The notes under the pieces: generated by a model | What the model saw: the letters and a program-made list of their open reading frames with translations, nothing else | The model's database searches: none | Told to the model about the DNA's origin: nothing | Translations under genes and position numbers: made by a program | DNA from: Tomocerus qinae | Taxonomy: Eukaryota; Arthropoda; Collembola; Entomobryomorpha; Tomoceridae | Assembly (NCBI GenBank): GCA_020055645.1 | Contig: CM034550.1 | Coordinates: 13,157,001-13,221,000, forward strand | Length of the DNA: 64,000 nt | Direction: 5' to 3' | Part shown: positions 1 through 11,997 of the stretch, piece by piece | Layout: the number at the start of each line of letters is the position of its first letter | Numbering within the stretch: the stretch's first letter is position 1

Positions 1-1941
1 AGTTAACAGAATAGTGAGAAATATATTTAGTAATACCCAAAGGGTTCATCACTTTTTCTACTTCCATTAGTCCGGGCGTATTGAGTTTCTAATAGGAATG
101 GTCATTAGTTACTATTAGCTTCTGTTGTGTCACTTTTTATATTGTGTCAGACCCCTAACGTGTTGCATGCTAGGCAATCCTATGCTAAACTAATGCAATT
201 AACTAAACATGTCTCCCATCTCGTACATGCACAAAAACCTACCTAAATCTACCTAAGCTATTCTCTCCAACATTTTACATTATGATTCAGTAGATACGTA
301 CTACTCATATGTTTTTCTCTATTATTTGCATTTGTCACTTTCTCAAACTACAAAATGATCTCATATTTCTCTTCTACCAAAATAGTTGAAGGAGAAAATG
401 ACAAAAGCATAATTTTCATAATTAGTCTCATCTTACATCCTTCTCATTTTCCTTTGTCCTTTGAATACTCCTCTCAAATTACAAATTAAATTCAACTGTG
501 ACGCTAGAAATTCTATTTTTGACTACACTTGTATCTTTCCATGACTGAAAAATATTTTATTGCAATGCTGTTAGGTGTAGTCATTTACGTATTCATCCAA
601 ATCATGCACCCAGCATGTAATTACCAAATGTGACTGCCTACTTTTAATTAGCGTTTTGATTTTTTGTCATCTGGAATATGTAAATGGGATGACGTGCGAA
701 CAACAAGTGATAACCTGAGTCTGATTGAAATGATTAACAAGGATCTGTACAAGAAATAAAATATCCAATGAATACAGAAATCACATTTAGCATTTTTATA
801 ATTGTATGTATTTATGATGTTGCAAATTATGTTATCTATGGAAATTTTATAGGATGTATATGATTGCATAGACCCTAATCTGTCACATTATTATGATTTA
901 TTCCATTGATTGTTCGGAATAATATATTTATTGACTCTGATAATGTTTTAGCCTTACATTTCAGTTCTAACTACTTATTACTTGCTACTCTCATGGTAAA
1001 TCTGATACATGTCAACAAGCTTATATAGCATTGAGAGCTACACATCTCAGATTACTACCTACGTAGTGTGATGTTATATAATTCAAACACATTTCACAAA
1101 CACTTGGCGAGGTCATGAGGTCCTCTTTTTTGCTCTTCGAGGATTTTTCATTAAATCCAACATTTACACATGGAATATGTACATACCTATGTAGGCATAT
1201 TCGTTGATGCGAGAAATGATAGGCTAAAGATATTAATCCCTCAGTAGATTATTAAGTTATTAGTGCAATTATATAAATACTTCAAAGCTGATGCAAATTT
1301 TTATATAAAAGCTATACTAATGTATATATTTACTCTATAATTCAATTTTGGAGTAGTAATTTATAATTTGTATGCAGTATATGTCTAGCTGTATAAAATG
1401 CTTATCTCAATGGCTTTTCTAACAAGCACCTCTTGCTTCCACACTTTTGTATTTAGGATTTTATTTGCCACTATGTAAATATTGATTAAATTCTGGCACT
1501 ACATATATAACACGAACATGTTTACATGGAATGTAAAATAAAGACTGGGTTGTTGTTTTTGGTGTGATTGCTCCTATTGAATGAGTGAGGATGGTATTCA
1601 AGCGTATCAAACGAGGTTTATATTTATAATTTCATAGACTTATAATATACACGCATTTGTCATGAAAAATTGTTTTGAATGCTTGTGGAGTAGTTGGGCC
1701 TTGGTCGATAGGTTAATAGTTTAGTTTACTCTTCTGCTTAATAATTGCTTTACTATACATAACATACTGCGTCTCAACATTCCTGTTTTGCATTTCAGTA
1801 ATTATTACCAAAGATATAGAATTATATTCTCTCTCTTCTCAATTATTTTTAATAACATTCATTCTCAGCTTCCACTGATGTAACTTGTCTTTTACTCAAT
1901 CTTCCACTCAGACACATTTTAAATACTGTATAAAATCTATT
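1..1941. other. Non-coding flank upstream of the MATH-BTB gene
   Basis: AT-rich sequence with no open frame that looks coding. The first convincing methionine codon of the neighbouring gene is at 1942, so the last few hundred bases probably hold its promoter and 5' untranslated region. I see no repeat array or RNA gene here. Confidence 0.6.
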
Positions 1942-3648
1942 ATGGCTACTTTGGAGGTGCTGGCTAGAAATCTTTTAGATATTGGTTTCAAATATACATG
2001 GACCATTGAGAATTATTTAAAAGGGATTGATGAAGATGAAGATACTGACAGTCCTACTTTTGATGTACGTAAATTATCATTTTTTTTTATTAATTTGCAA
2101 TAACCAACAGTTCTACTTACATTCGATTTAATGGAATTTACATAACAAGGACATAAATCACCTGATTTAATTAATGATAATATTATTTCTAAATGCTAGA
2201 TTTGTGTAAACGGTCTACAAACAAAATGGTCTTTGGCTCTGCGATACTGGACAGATGAGAATGGAATAAAGCTATGTAATCCCGTAGTTATCTGTCTCAA
2301 TTTGATCGCTTGCAACTCTTCTACCTTAACAATAGAAGAAGAAATTGAGGTACACATATTAATTTACTAATGAAATTTCATTTTGTAACATTTTCTAATA
2401 ATTTTAATAATAAATAGGTACGATTTCAATTCGGAATTTGGAACTCGTCGGCTAAACAGTATGAAGTATGCCCGATTGGTTGCAAGCAATTGGATTTGGG
2501 TAAATGTGATACCCGTTCAGAGTCTGAGAAAGTTCTCATGAGCATAGGAACTCGAGAAATGTTTATATTGGATCGACACGTGAATGGAAAGAATATTGAA
2601 ATCTTCTGCAAAATCATGCTTGTAAGTATTTTTAGTTTTAAATACCTATTTTATAAGCTTTGAAATAGAATTTCTAAATCAAGCCACGTCAAAATGTTAC
2701 AGTTGAGGCAGAATACAGAAAAGAACAATTTGGCAGTGGATTTGTGGACTAAATTGCATAATGGGGAGTATTGTGATGTATCAATCAGATCTGGAGATGG
2801 AGATCTTTTTCCAGCACATAAAGTAATCCTGGCATGTCGATCTCCAGTTATTCCAAAAATGATTGACGAGCATGGAATCGTCAATCTAGATATTCCCACT
2901 CCTCTTCTTACATCATTGCTTCAGTATATTTACACAGATCGAGTAGATCCTATGGACTCTCCTCAAGCTCTACTTAAATCGGCTGTCCATTTAGAATTGA
3001 ATGGATTGAAGGTTTGTTTATATACAATATTTATATCTTATACAAATGTGAGATTCCTAAAAGAATATTTCTGACGTAGAATCTTTGCGAGAAGAATTTG
3101 ATTGATTCTATATCACCTGTTAACGTGGCTAGCTTACTATTGGTTGCCGATACCTTTGGATGTGAAACTCTCAAAAAGGCTGCTTTAGGCTTCTGTGAAG
3201 AAAATTCTCATGCCATTATCAAAACGGTAGCTTGGAAAGTCATGGAGCAGGTAAGATACTACCGAAATTATCATATTTACATCTAAACTGAAGAAGACCA
3301 TAAAATACCTGCAGACATTTCAATTGATTATTAATTGTTAACTGTAATTATTACGATTAATATCGGCGAAGTGTTCACAGAGCTAAAATTGTGTTTCTGA
3401 AATTGAAATATTGTTCACTATTGACTGTTGATAACTTTTTCTACTTTTTTCGTTCCGAGCATCATAAACATAAGAAAATTACACAAGTAACCTACATCAC
3501 TAATAAGAGGTTATTTCAGTTTAGCAGGAAATTTAATTCAATGATATTTTAATGATTTACACATTGAGAATTTGGTATGTATGAAGTATCATATTTTGTT
3601 TTCTAGGTTAACCCTGAGCTATTTGAAGAAGTTTGTCAAACATTATGA
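1942..3648 (+). CDS. MATH and BTB domain protein, speckle-type POZ (SPOP)-like
   Basis: Six exons join in phase: 1942-2064, 2200-2349, 2418-2621, 2703-3011, 3080-3250 and 3607-3648, giving 332 residues. The N-terminal part looks like a MATH domain: it opens with FKYTWTIENY near residue 15, with KWSLALRY and the RFQFGIWN strand later. From about residue 174 comes a BTB/POZ domain (LHNGEYCDVSI, FPAHKVILACRSPVI, LLQYIYTDRVD), then a BACK/3-box-like helical tail (LLLVADTFGCETLKKAALGFC). In this family the MATH domain binds substrate and the BTB and 3-box bind Cullin-3, so the protein is inferred to be a substrate adaptor of a nuclear or cytosolic ubiquitin ligase. Length is a little below that of human SPOP. 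The MATH half is diverged, as in the large arthropod TDPOZ-like expansions, so strict SPOP orthology is unlikely. The start is the first ATG in frame. Confidence 0.9.
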
Positions 3649-4809
3649 TGAGACTAAGATGTAAAACTGATGAAGATTAGAAAATGAAATCTGAACCCTC
3701 CGTATAGGTTTCCAATTTCACTCGCGGGTCTTACGTGGGAGTAAATAACATTACCTTTGTAAACTGTAAACATACTAACCTAATCAAAAGTGTCCAAAAG
3801 GTAAAGGTCAAAGTGTATTTTTACTTAGGTATACTTTATTTTTGAAAATATTTACGTTATCTACATTATCTACTGTTCGGCAGTACCAAAATAATTAGTT
3901 AGTACCTTTGGCTAATACGGCTGATGTTATTTGTGTCATATTTTAATTAGGTAACAATAGTTGACATTTGTAATCTCTACCTATTGCATTACAACTACAA
4001 CATAGCATGTACATAGACTACTGCTAAATGTACATAGACTACTATATATGCACTGTCTATAATATAGTCTATAATATAGCATGTGCATTTTGTACATAAA
4101 CACATAAAAATTTGTTTTTGTTATTACATATAATAGCTATATAGTCATATTGTTAAAATACTGTTAAAGATTATGGATATTATAATAATAAAGTGTTTGA
4201 TAAACAACAGTACTCGAGTATTGTGTTTGTGGAGGCACATCTCTGATATGGATTTGTGTAAGCTACTACACCTGTGTATTAAGCACATGTTTGATGCATG
4301 TATGAGCTTGTGACAAAGATAATTAGCAATAATATTATTAAGTGTTTGCATGTTTACATGTGTTTTACAAGTGCACTATGAAGTTCTGTTGCACAAGTAA
4401 AATGAGTAGGCGAGTGGAATAAGAATGAAAATGTACACATGTAGGAACTAGATCACAAACACGATGCCGGCAGTCAGTCTAGTTTTGAATATTAGGAGTC
4501 TTATGTTATGTAATCTATATAAACACATTTCTCTGACTTTTCTTCTCTTGATTAGTTAATAATCTTCTCTGGTTACATCTTTGAATCTTTATTTGCCAAC
4601 TATCATGAAAAGATTAGACCTACTTGTCCGAAAAGAAGTATCTGTTGAATTTTTGGAATCTGTAAATTAAGATATTAAATTTCAATCTAGTAATAATAAT
4701 CCAACTCGTAGGCTTTAAATATGAGCTAAATTGCATGAAAAATTGAATTCTGTAAAATAGTATCATCTGATAAAGTACAAATACTTAATTAGTGACTGTG
4801 AGAGAGAAA
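3649..4809. other. Intergenic region between the MATH-BTB and antiporter genes
   Basis: Holds the 3' end of the MATH-BTB gene and presumably the promoter of the antiporter gene. A short imperfect direct repeat (core TGTACATAGACTACT) lies at about 4008-4045, followed by small TATAATATAG duplications. No coding sequence is seen. Confidence 0.55.
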
Positions 4810-7045
4810 ATGTCGACTGGGACCGTAAATCCTGTAGGTACAGATAAAATACATAACAATGATACTTCTATATCAAATTCTACGGATTTAGTAAATCCAA
4901 AAGAAGACTCTCCTATGCTTTTATCCGTGACTATTCAGGAAAATGCTGAAAATGAGCCAAAAGAACCAAAAAGTAGAAAACAAAGTATCAATAGCTTTTT
5001 TGAAAACTGGGCACCAAATGACATTGTCTATAGGACATCGGTGTTTGTAACCATACCGGTTTTACTCTGGAGTTCGGTATTCTTCATCGTTGGTGACCCT
5101 GCATGGCCCGGTGGTTCCATTTTTCCTATATTCTTCCTTTTATTCACAGGAATTGGCCTGGGTGAGTTTTAATTGTGACATTATACCATCTACAGCGGTA
5201 TCTCCATCATTTAATACAGTAAATACCTTTAATTCTTGAAAAACATTCAATTTCAGGTATGATGCTACAGTTTATTAAAATACCTCCTCTACTGGCTATG
5301 CTTATTATGGGAATAGCTGCCAGAAATGGTAAACTAGACAAAATTCAATAGAATGCTAATCATTTGATAAAAATATGGACATTTGAATTTTTTTGGTTAT
5401 TTTTTAATAATTTACAGTACCTTACATTGACTTCGGGAAGGATTTATTGCCTAGTGTGTCGGCTCCAATACGGTAAATGCAGTTTGAGAAAAAAATTGAC
5501 CTGTTGTAAATATTAATTTTCTAATTAAATCCTCACGAGTTCAAATTAACTACAAGGTGTTAATTTTCTTGGGTATAGACAATTGGCTCTGGTTGTAATA
5601 TTAATTCGCGCCGGTCTTGGCTTGGACCCTGTGGCTCTGATGAAATTAAAAGGAGTTGTCATTCGTCTAGCTTTCTGTCCTTGCATATTTGAAGCAACGA
5701 CCGTGGCAATTGCAACACATTTCATTTTAGATTTTCCATGGACATGGGGATTTCTCTTAGGGTAAGCTTCTTGATTTAATATTAGAAGACAAAGAAATAG
5801 ATAAAATAATTATAAATTTCCAGGTTTGTATTAGCAGCAGTATCCCCAGCTGTTGTTGTCCCGTGTTTATTAAGTCTGGGAGATCGGGGTTATGGTGTTG
5901 AAAAAGGAATTCCAACTATTGTGATTGCAGCTGCTAGTGTGGACGATATTCTTGCCATTTCACTATTTGGCGTAACTCTCGGGACGGTTTTCTCTCAAGA
6001 AAATATTCTACAGACTCTGAGCAAAGGACCGATGGAACTTTTAATGGGAATCGCTTTTGGAATACTTTACGGAGTTTTTATCGGATTGTTTATTTCAAGG
6101 ACGGAAGAGTCTGAAAAAACTATAGTTTTACAAAGGGCATTCTGTTGCTTTTTCGGAGGCTGTTTGGCAGTTTTTGGATTTCAATATGTGGAATTTCCAG
6201 GAGCTGGAGCCCTTGGTTGTTTGGCTGCCACTTTTATCGCGGCTGTCATTTGGAGACAAAAAGGCGTTCTTAAAGATGATGTAATATTCTATACCAAAGA
6301 TATTGTTACTATTCTGAGATATTATTAAATTTTTTTGTTGTTGATTTGCAGGATCCTCTATGCTACATATTTTCCATTTTGTGGTACGTTTTTCAACCTT
6401 TATTATTTGGACTTATAGGATGCGAAATAAATTTGGGAAGCTTAGACGTGAAAACAGTAGGGCTGGGAATTGTCTGTCTCGCTATTGGATTGATTGTAAG
6501 ATTATAAGTTGACATAATTTGATCAAGAACTATTTCCAGTTATTTTCTTATTCATATCAATTCTTACAGGTACGTGGATTTATCGCATTTTTATCAGTCG
6601 GAAATTCTGATCTGAATACGAAGGAAAGAATCTTCGTGGCAATTGCTTGGTAAATACTTTCACTTTGAAAATTTTACGAAGAAATGATTTTTTGACCCTT
6701 GTGCTAATTTATATTACTATTTACAGGTTTCCTAAAGCTACTGTTCAGGTAATACTTTGTTTACAATTCTTTGCGAATAAATTGCATTTGCGTCTTAATA
6801 CTGAGAAAACACTTTTCTTGTTTGGATAGGCTGCTATTGGATCAATTGCCCTTGACACGGCGAGACAACTTAATTTTGGAGAAAAGGAATTGTCATTGGG
6901 ATTACAGGTGCTTACTTTGGCTGTAATGGCAATTTTAATTACAGCTCCAATTGGTTCCATGGGAGTTATGTTGTTAGGACCAAAACTACTGGAGAAGCAA
7001 AAGGAACAAGAATTGACTGATATGGGATCTCAAGAAGCTTCGTAG
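4810..7045 (+). CDS. Sodium/hydrogen exchanger of the SLC9B (NHA) type
   Basis: Nine exons join in phase: 4810-5161, 5257-5328, 5418-5472, 5579-5761, 5824-6280, 6352-6495, 6570-6649, 6727-6748 and 6830-7045, giving 526 residues, close to the usual length of NHA2. A polar cytosolic head of about 80 residues is followed by about 12 hydrophobic segments. Diagnostic sites are AAVSPAVVVP at about 225-234 and the double aspartate ASVDDILAIS (Asp261-Asp262), which matches the ion-binding Asp pair of CPA2 antiporters. Members exchange protons for sodium or lithium across plasma or organelle membranes. The product is inferred to be a full-length, active antiporter since the core residues are intact. 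The 22-base exon at 6727-6748 is very small but is needed to keep the frame. The ATG at 4810 is chosen because the longer open frame begins with a GTG. Confidence 0.93.
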
Positions 7046-7378
7046 GTACAAATGTTCAACTAGTAGTGACTAAAGTGTATAACATAAGGTACACGGAAAT
7101 AATGAACCTGTTTTAATTCTTATCCAGACGTTTTTACCTATGGTCATAATTACATAAAACGCTGTAATAGTAATGAAGTTCAAATTTTTTTGTGAATCTC
7201 CTAAATGAATTTAACTTTGGTTGAATTCAAGACTCGTAAATATCAGCCCATGACATTCGTTTACAGTTATATTAATGCTTTGTGATTTTGTGATAGCGAT
7301 AATTCAAGACCGAAATGACCATGACCATAATAACAACTACAAGTTATACTTAGTCACAATTAAGTTGTACAAAAACTA

Positions 7379-7384
7379 TTTATT
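7379..7384 (-). promoter_or_regulatory. Putative poly(A) signal of the DM4/DM12 gene
   Basis: AATAAA on the minus strand, 253 bases past the stop codon at 7637. It lies only a few bases from the plus-strand signal of the facing gene. Confidence 0.5.
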
Positions 7385-7388
7385 ATGC

Positions 7389-7394
7389 AATAAA
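7389..7394 (+). promoter_or_regulatory. Putative poly(A) signal of the SLC9B-like gene
   Basis: AATAAA on the plus strand, about 345 bases past the stop codon at 7045. Another AATAAA follows at about 7463. Confidence 0.5.
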
Positions 7395-7636
7395 AACAAA
7401 GAAACAGGATAAGTATTGTGTTTCCTACTGTTCCTGACAATCGTAATGTAACAGTTTATAAAAATAAATTGTCGAAGTATAAAAATAACGGCTAAATAAA
7501 TGCGTAGAGGAAGTTTTATAGAAAATAGAGTGAGATTACACAGCAATAAGCAACAATAACAAAATAAATTACATCTTCATCACAAAAACCAAGTTCGGTA
7601 AATAATATCTTCGAACCACATCAATTTCTTACAGTT

Positions 7637-9011
7637 TTAAGATGGCCTATGGCTTCTCCCGAAAGATTCCCCCTCCCCAGTCTCGAAATGTCGCTCGTTC
7701 GGAATAATATTTTGCATCTCTTCGGAATATTTATTCTTTTCTTCATACGTAAATATGGATTTGCGACAATTCTTAAAATATGACGAGCATTCACCAGCTT
7801 TTCCAGCTTCTTCTGCTTTAAGGTACTCTGGCATATGACTTTCCGCATATTGCGAGCGGCTTATGCTAGAATTAAAAATATTATTTTTATAGTGCACCTT
7901 TTTTGAAAAGCATAGCAAGTAATTGATGTGATAAAAATAATTACCTGAAAAATAATGTTATCAATTCTCCGAAAAAGCCATATCCCTTTTCTAAAGGATA
8001 TTCATGAATCTCACAAATGGCCCTTAAAAGACAAGGGCGTCCGTCCATTCCAATAGAGCTAAGCATCCCTTCTATTTTTGGCAAGATGACAGCACGTTCT
8101 CCTCCATGAATATTTTCCGGAGGAGGCAATGACAAAATGGACCTTTGTTGACGATGCCCTCTGGCTCTTTTCTCAGATTCTTCAGATTCTTCCATCACTT
8201 CTTTTTCTTGAGCTTTGTCAGTTTCCTTCTTTTGACGATAAGGTCCTCTCATGAAATCTCCGAACGGGTAAAAAGGTGGCATTCTAAATGGCCATGGATG
8301 GTCGTCGGAAGTCATTCCCATTTTGTCAAAAAATACTAAAAATCATAACAATAATTCAATGAGAAAAACACTATCTATTTACTATTATGTATATAAATGT
8401 CTACTTACTGTAGAAATACCATGTAGCTTGAATATCCGAATTTAAACCCTCGTTGAAAGGTTTATTCCTGAAAATTACAATTTACTATTATAAAATCAAC
8501 TCGATCGTAATTCATTCTTTTCTTTGTTTATTTTGTTAACTATTTGAGCCCGATCATAATTTATTCACGGATTTCTTACCTGAAAACTGGTAACGTAATT
8601 TTAGGAGCTAGGGTCAACGTAGTTCCTGTGGGCAGGACAAATCTTCGACGTTTATTCATCCACAGTAACCTTAATTTATTGAAAATAGAAGAAAATCATT
8701 AGCTAAAGCTCTGAAATTTTGTTTCAAAGTTTCAATATCAGAAAAAGGAGCAAAAAATTTTTAAAATAATAGTAATAATAATTATTGTTAAAAAAATTTA
8801 TTCTTAATTTTAAAAATAAAAGAAAAAATTAATCAAAAAATAAAAAAACTGACCTGCTAGCAAATTGTCCAGCTCTTGAAATCAACAAGTTAGGATCCAA
8901 ATTGACATTATTACTTGTTGAATTAAATACACTGTCATTTGCATCGGCAGTAGCAAAAATAACAACAATTCCAAAGACGACAAAAGCTGCAATTTCCGTT
9001 TTCCGTTTCAT
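7637..9011 (-). CDS. Secreted DM4/DM12 family protein
   Basis: Five minus-strand exons join in phase: 9011-8854, 8669-8580, 8467-8409, 8335-7945 and 7865-7637, giving 308 residues. The first 27 or so residues form a signal peptide (MKRK, then a hydrophobic run ending ATADA). The family hallmark follows at about 53-83: KRRRFVLPTGTTLTLAPKI, then LPVF. A charged linker with many Lys and Glu leads to the C-terminal DM4/DM12 domain, with CLLRAICEIHE and GYGFFGELITLFF and the four expected cysteines at about 204, 210, 259 and 266. The family is widespread in insects and is secreted; its molecular role is not established. The start is the ATG at 9011 just before the signal peptide; the open frame upstream begins with a non-ATG codon. 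The glutamate-rich linker (EEVMEESEES-like) is not part of the domain. Confidence 0.9.
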
Positions 9012-11997
9012 TTTGTTGAAAATATTTGTTAATGTTTCTACGTTCACCAAAACTGATCAACTAAATATGAAAGATTGAACTGCGCTTTACTTATTGAGCA
9101 TAGTGCAGTCTGTTTTCAGTGATTTCGCAGTAATGTCAACTTTCTTCCACATGAGGTGAGGCAGAGTAGAAGAGAGAAAAGAAAATGCATAGGAAATAAT
9201 TAGCATTATTAAGTTGTTAGCAGTCTTGAAGGGATTGAATATTCATTTATTACTTTTTAGAGAAAAGTTGTTTTGAATCACTTTCATATTGCACATTTGT
9301 GACTACACAATAGTGGACAGAGTGCCAGAAAATAAGATTTCTGAGTAAAAGTAAGAGTGAATAAAATACGTAATGATGTCAATGTCCCATAGTTTGACAT
9401 TTGCTTTGGGAAAAGCATGATGCATCTTATAAACTGCATATAATTTCTGTCTTTACTATATAATCACTTTTAACTAGGTACTTTTGGTAAAAAGCCTAAT
9501 TAAATTTGTTGTTTGACCTACTGCGTACTATACTATGCTACACAACAGATGCAGAGAAAATCAATAGTGTAATTTGTCTTGATAATTTTATTGCTATTAT
9601 TTTGTAATGAAACCAGTAAGCTACAAAGATGTAGTAGTTGATCATGCTGCTGAACTTGAACTTCAGGTCCCTTCACAAGTTGACTTAAAAGCTGTTCTGC
9701 AACCTGTTAAGTTTTACCTTAGAGTTGATAATTCATGTTTTTCGCAATGTGTGATGTGGAAAACATTATTATCAAAACCTGCTACATGACAATCCATAGA
9801 CTCTTTAATTCACTATAATAATACTAATAAGAACCACTTAAATATTTCAATTGTTCAATTATCTATGTAGTTGGTTATGGTTATGCATGGAAAACATGCA
9901 CAGATCATAATAGTTGGTAACAGATGATCAAATATGGTAATAATATGCGATTTCATATACTGTCGTCACTTATCTCTGACGAAAGTGAAAATCTGAAATT
10001 CATTTACTTATAGCCTTCAGTCTTCTCAACAATTGATTTCTTGCTACTCATTTGCATCAAAATTTACTTCACATTCTTCCCAAACTCCACGTACCAATAG
10101 TAAATCTATATACTCTACCTGTTATTGTACAAGAGTAAATCTCACCTCTGTTACAGACAATTAATTATAGTTTCACTAACCATTAGAATTGTATGTATTT
10201 GTATTCTTCCTTTCTATTTAAGTCACATTTCATATTCAATTGCTTTTGTTAACGCAGAAAAAAACATCTTCTTGAATATGAAAATTAAGGCAATTTTTAC
10301 CTGAGCAATTTTACCTAGTGAATACTTTCTGGCTAATATATTTTAAACCGTACGGAAGAAATCAAACAAAATATGCAACCTTTGTCGGTGTGTTTTGTCT
10401 TTACTGAATTTTCTTGGAAAGAAGAGATATTTAATACTTAATTTATTTTTAACCATAAATATTCAAAATAAAAGTACTAAATTAATGCCTACTCATGCAC
10501 CTTCTGTAAATTTCACATGCAATTGAATAATCATTTTTTACTAAGAAAGCAGGTTTGTTAAAAACAATTATTTCATTTCTTTTTACTAGTCCAAAATTGA
10601 CATCTATGCTATCATCAAAAAGCCAATTAAAAACGCCAAAATGTAAAAATGCCATCAGTTAATGCATAGGCCAATTTTTTGCAATACTTGCAATCTGTGA
10701 AAACATTTTCGCATTGTGTCTTGTTAGCCGAATCTTCAAATATGTGATAAAGGATGTTCAAAAATAAGAAAAATGCAACATGTAAAATGAAATTGACATT
10801 TTTACGGACTGTTTCTGTCTTAATCATGTCATCTTCAATAAATTTCTGCCTCACACAATGATTATAATGATCTTAATTAACCGCGGTGTAACTTTTTCTG
10901 TCAAAAGTTGTTTTCCATGATTTTCTGTCTGGATATGAATGTTACTTTATTCACTGTGTTAATCTACTAGTTGGAATAATGAAGAGTTAGTCACTCAGCT
11001 ACTTTTTTGTATATTTTGTCAATATAAATTGTAGATGTCAATATAATTATAGATGTCATTATGTGATCAACCTCTACTTCATGTTCATACTACAACAAAG
11101 AAATATTTGTTATAAATATGAACATAATCTGACATTTGATAAAGAAGGAACTTTATAGGAAAGAGAACATTGCGTGTAAAATAATCCCAACTGTCCATCA
11201 AGCATGGTCAGTGAGCAAAGCCGTATAGAAACCTATAAGTCCTATTATTTCCATGCAAGGGATTGAATCATGCCTGTAAGAAAAGTGATAGTGAGTTGCT
11301 CTGCAGGTTTTCTTTATCTTATTGTTAGATATTTTATAGTTGATTCCAGACTATCCAGGCAATGTTACTTTTTGTGAGCTTACCTTATTACATACACGAC
11401 ATAGTTGCATAACTCATACTACGATAGAATACATTGAATACATACTGACATTGCCTTAGGTAATAATATGTATGGACCAGAAACACTTTTGTTGCATGTA
11501 TGTATCTATAAATCCTGTGGGGGTTTTTATTGTTGCTTTATTCATATCCTACGAATTCAGTTTATCCCTACCTTGCTGGAGAATCTCTGGTCCCCGCTGA
11601 ATACATAATCATAATATTGTGTTCGATAATTCTATTTAGGTAGGTACAAATTATTCAATAAACAATAGTGAATTATTCAAGATTTATGGCCATTAATCTA
11701 ATTCCTTCTCATCTGGATTTACTAGTTATACAATACTAAAATAGGTATCAATTTCTACGCAATGTGCATAAATTCATTTAGATTGTATACTATAGATATA
11801 AACATTGAGGTTTCTATTGCATAGTGATTTAAGTCTATAATGAAATCGTAAGGTTTCCTTAAACCTCTCAGACTCAGCCAAATATTACTATTATACAGAA
11901 GAACTATAAAAAACGTGTCTAAACAATAAGGTTTCAGTTGGGACAATTTGCAGCACTTATTTAATAATGTAATTGTTTTAGTTATAGCATATAAGAC
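9012..11997. other. Intergenic region without a recognisable gene
   Basis: About 3 kb of AT-rich DNA between the divergent starts of the DM4/DM12 gene and the first SLC18B1-like gene, so it should hold both promoters. The only ATG-led frames (for example 9607-9789) are short, have no family signature and lack neighbouring exons. No repeat array is seen. Confidence 0.55.

Larger units (their letters stand above)
7046..7636. other. Convergent 3' untranslated region shared by two genes
   Basis: This stretch separates the stop codons of two genes that face each other. It holds poly(A) signals for both strands close together and no coding sequence. Confidence 0.7.

Noticed and set aside
7621-7848. 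Minus-strand frame of 75 codons overlapping the last DM4/DM12 exon
   Set aside because: It is out of phase with the upstream exon; the other frame gives the two expected C-terminal cysteines and joins correctly.
9607-9789. ATG-led frame of 60 codons
   Set aside because: No family signature, no neighbouring exon in phase, and length within chance range for this region.
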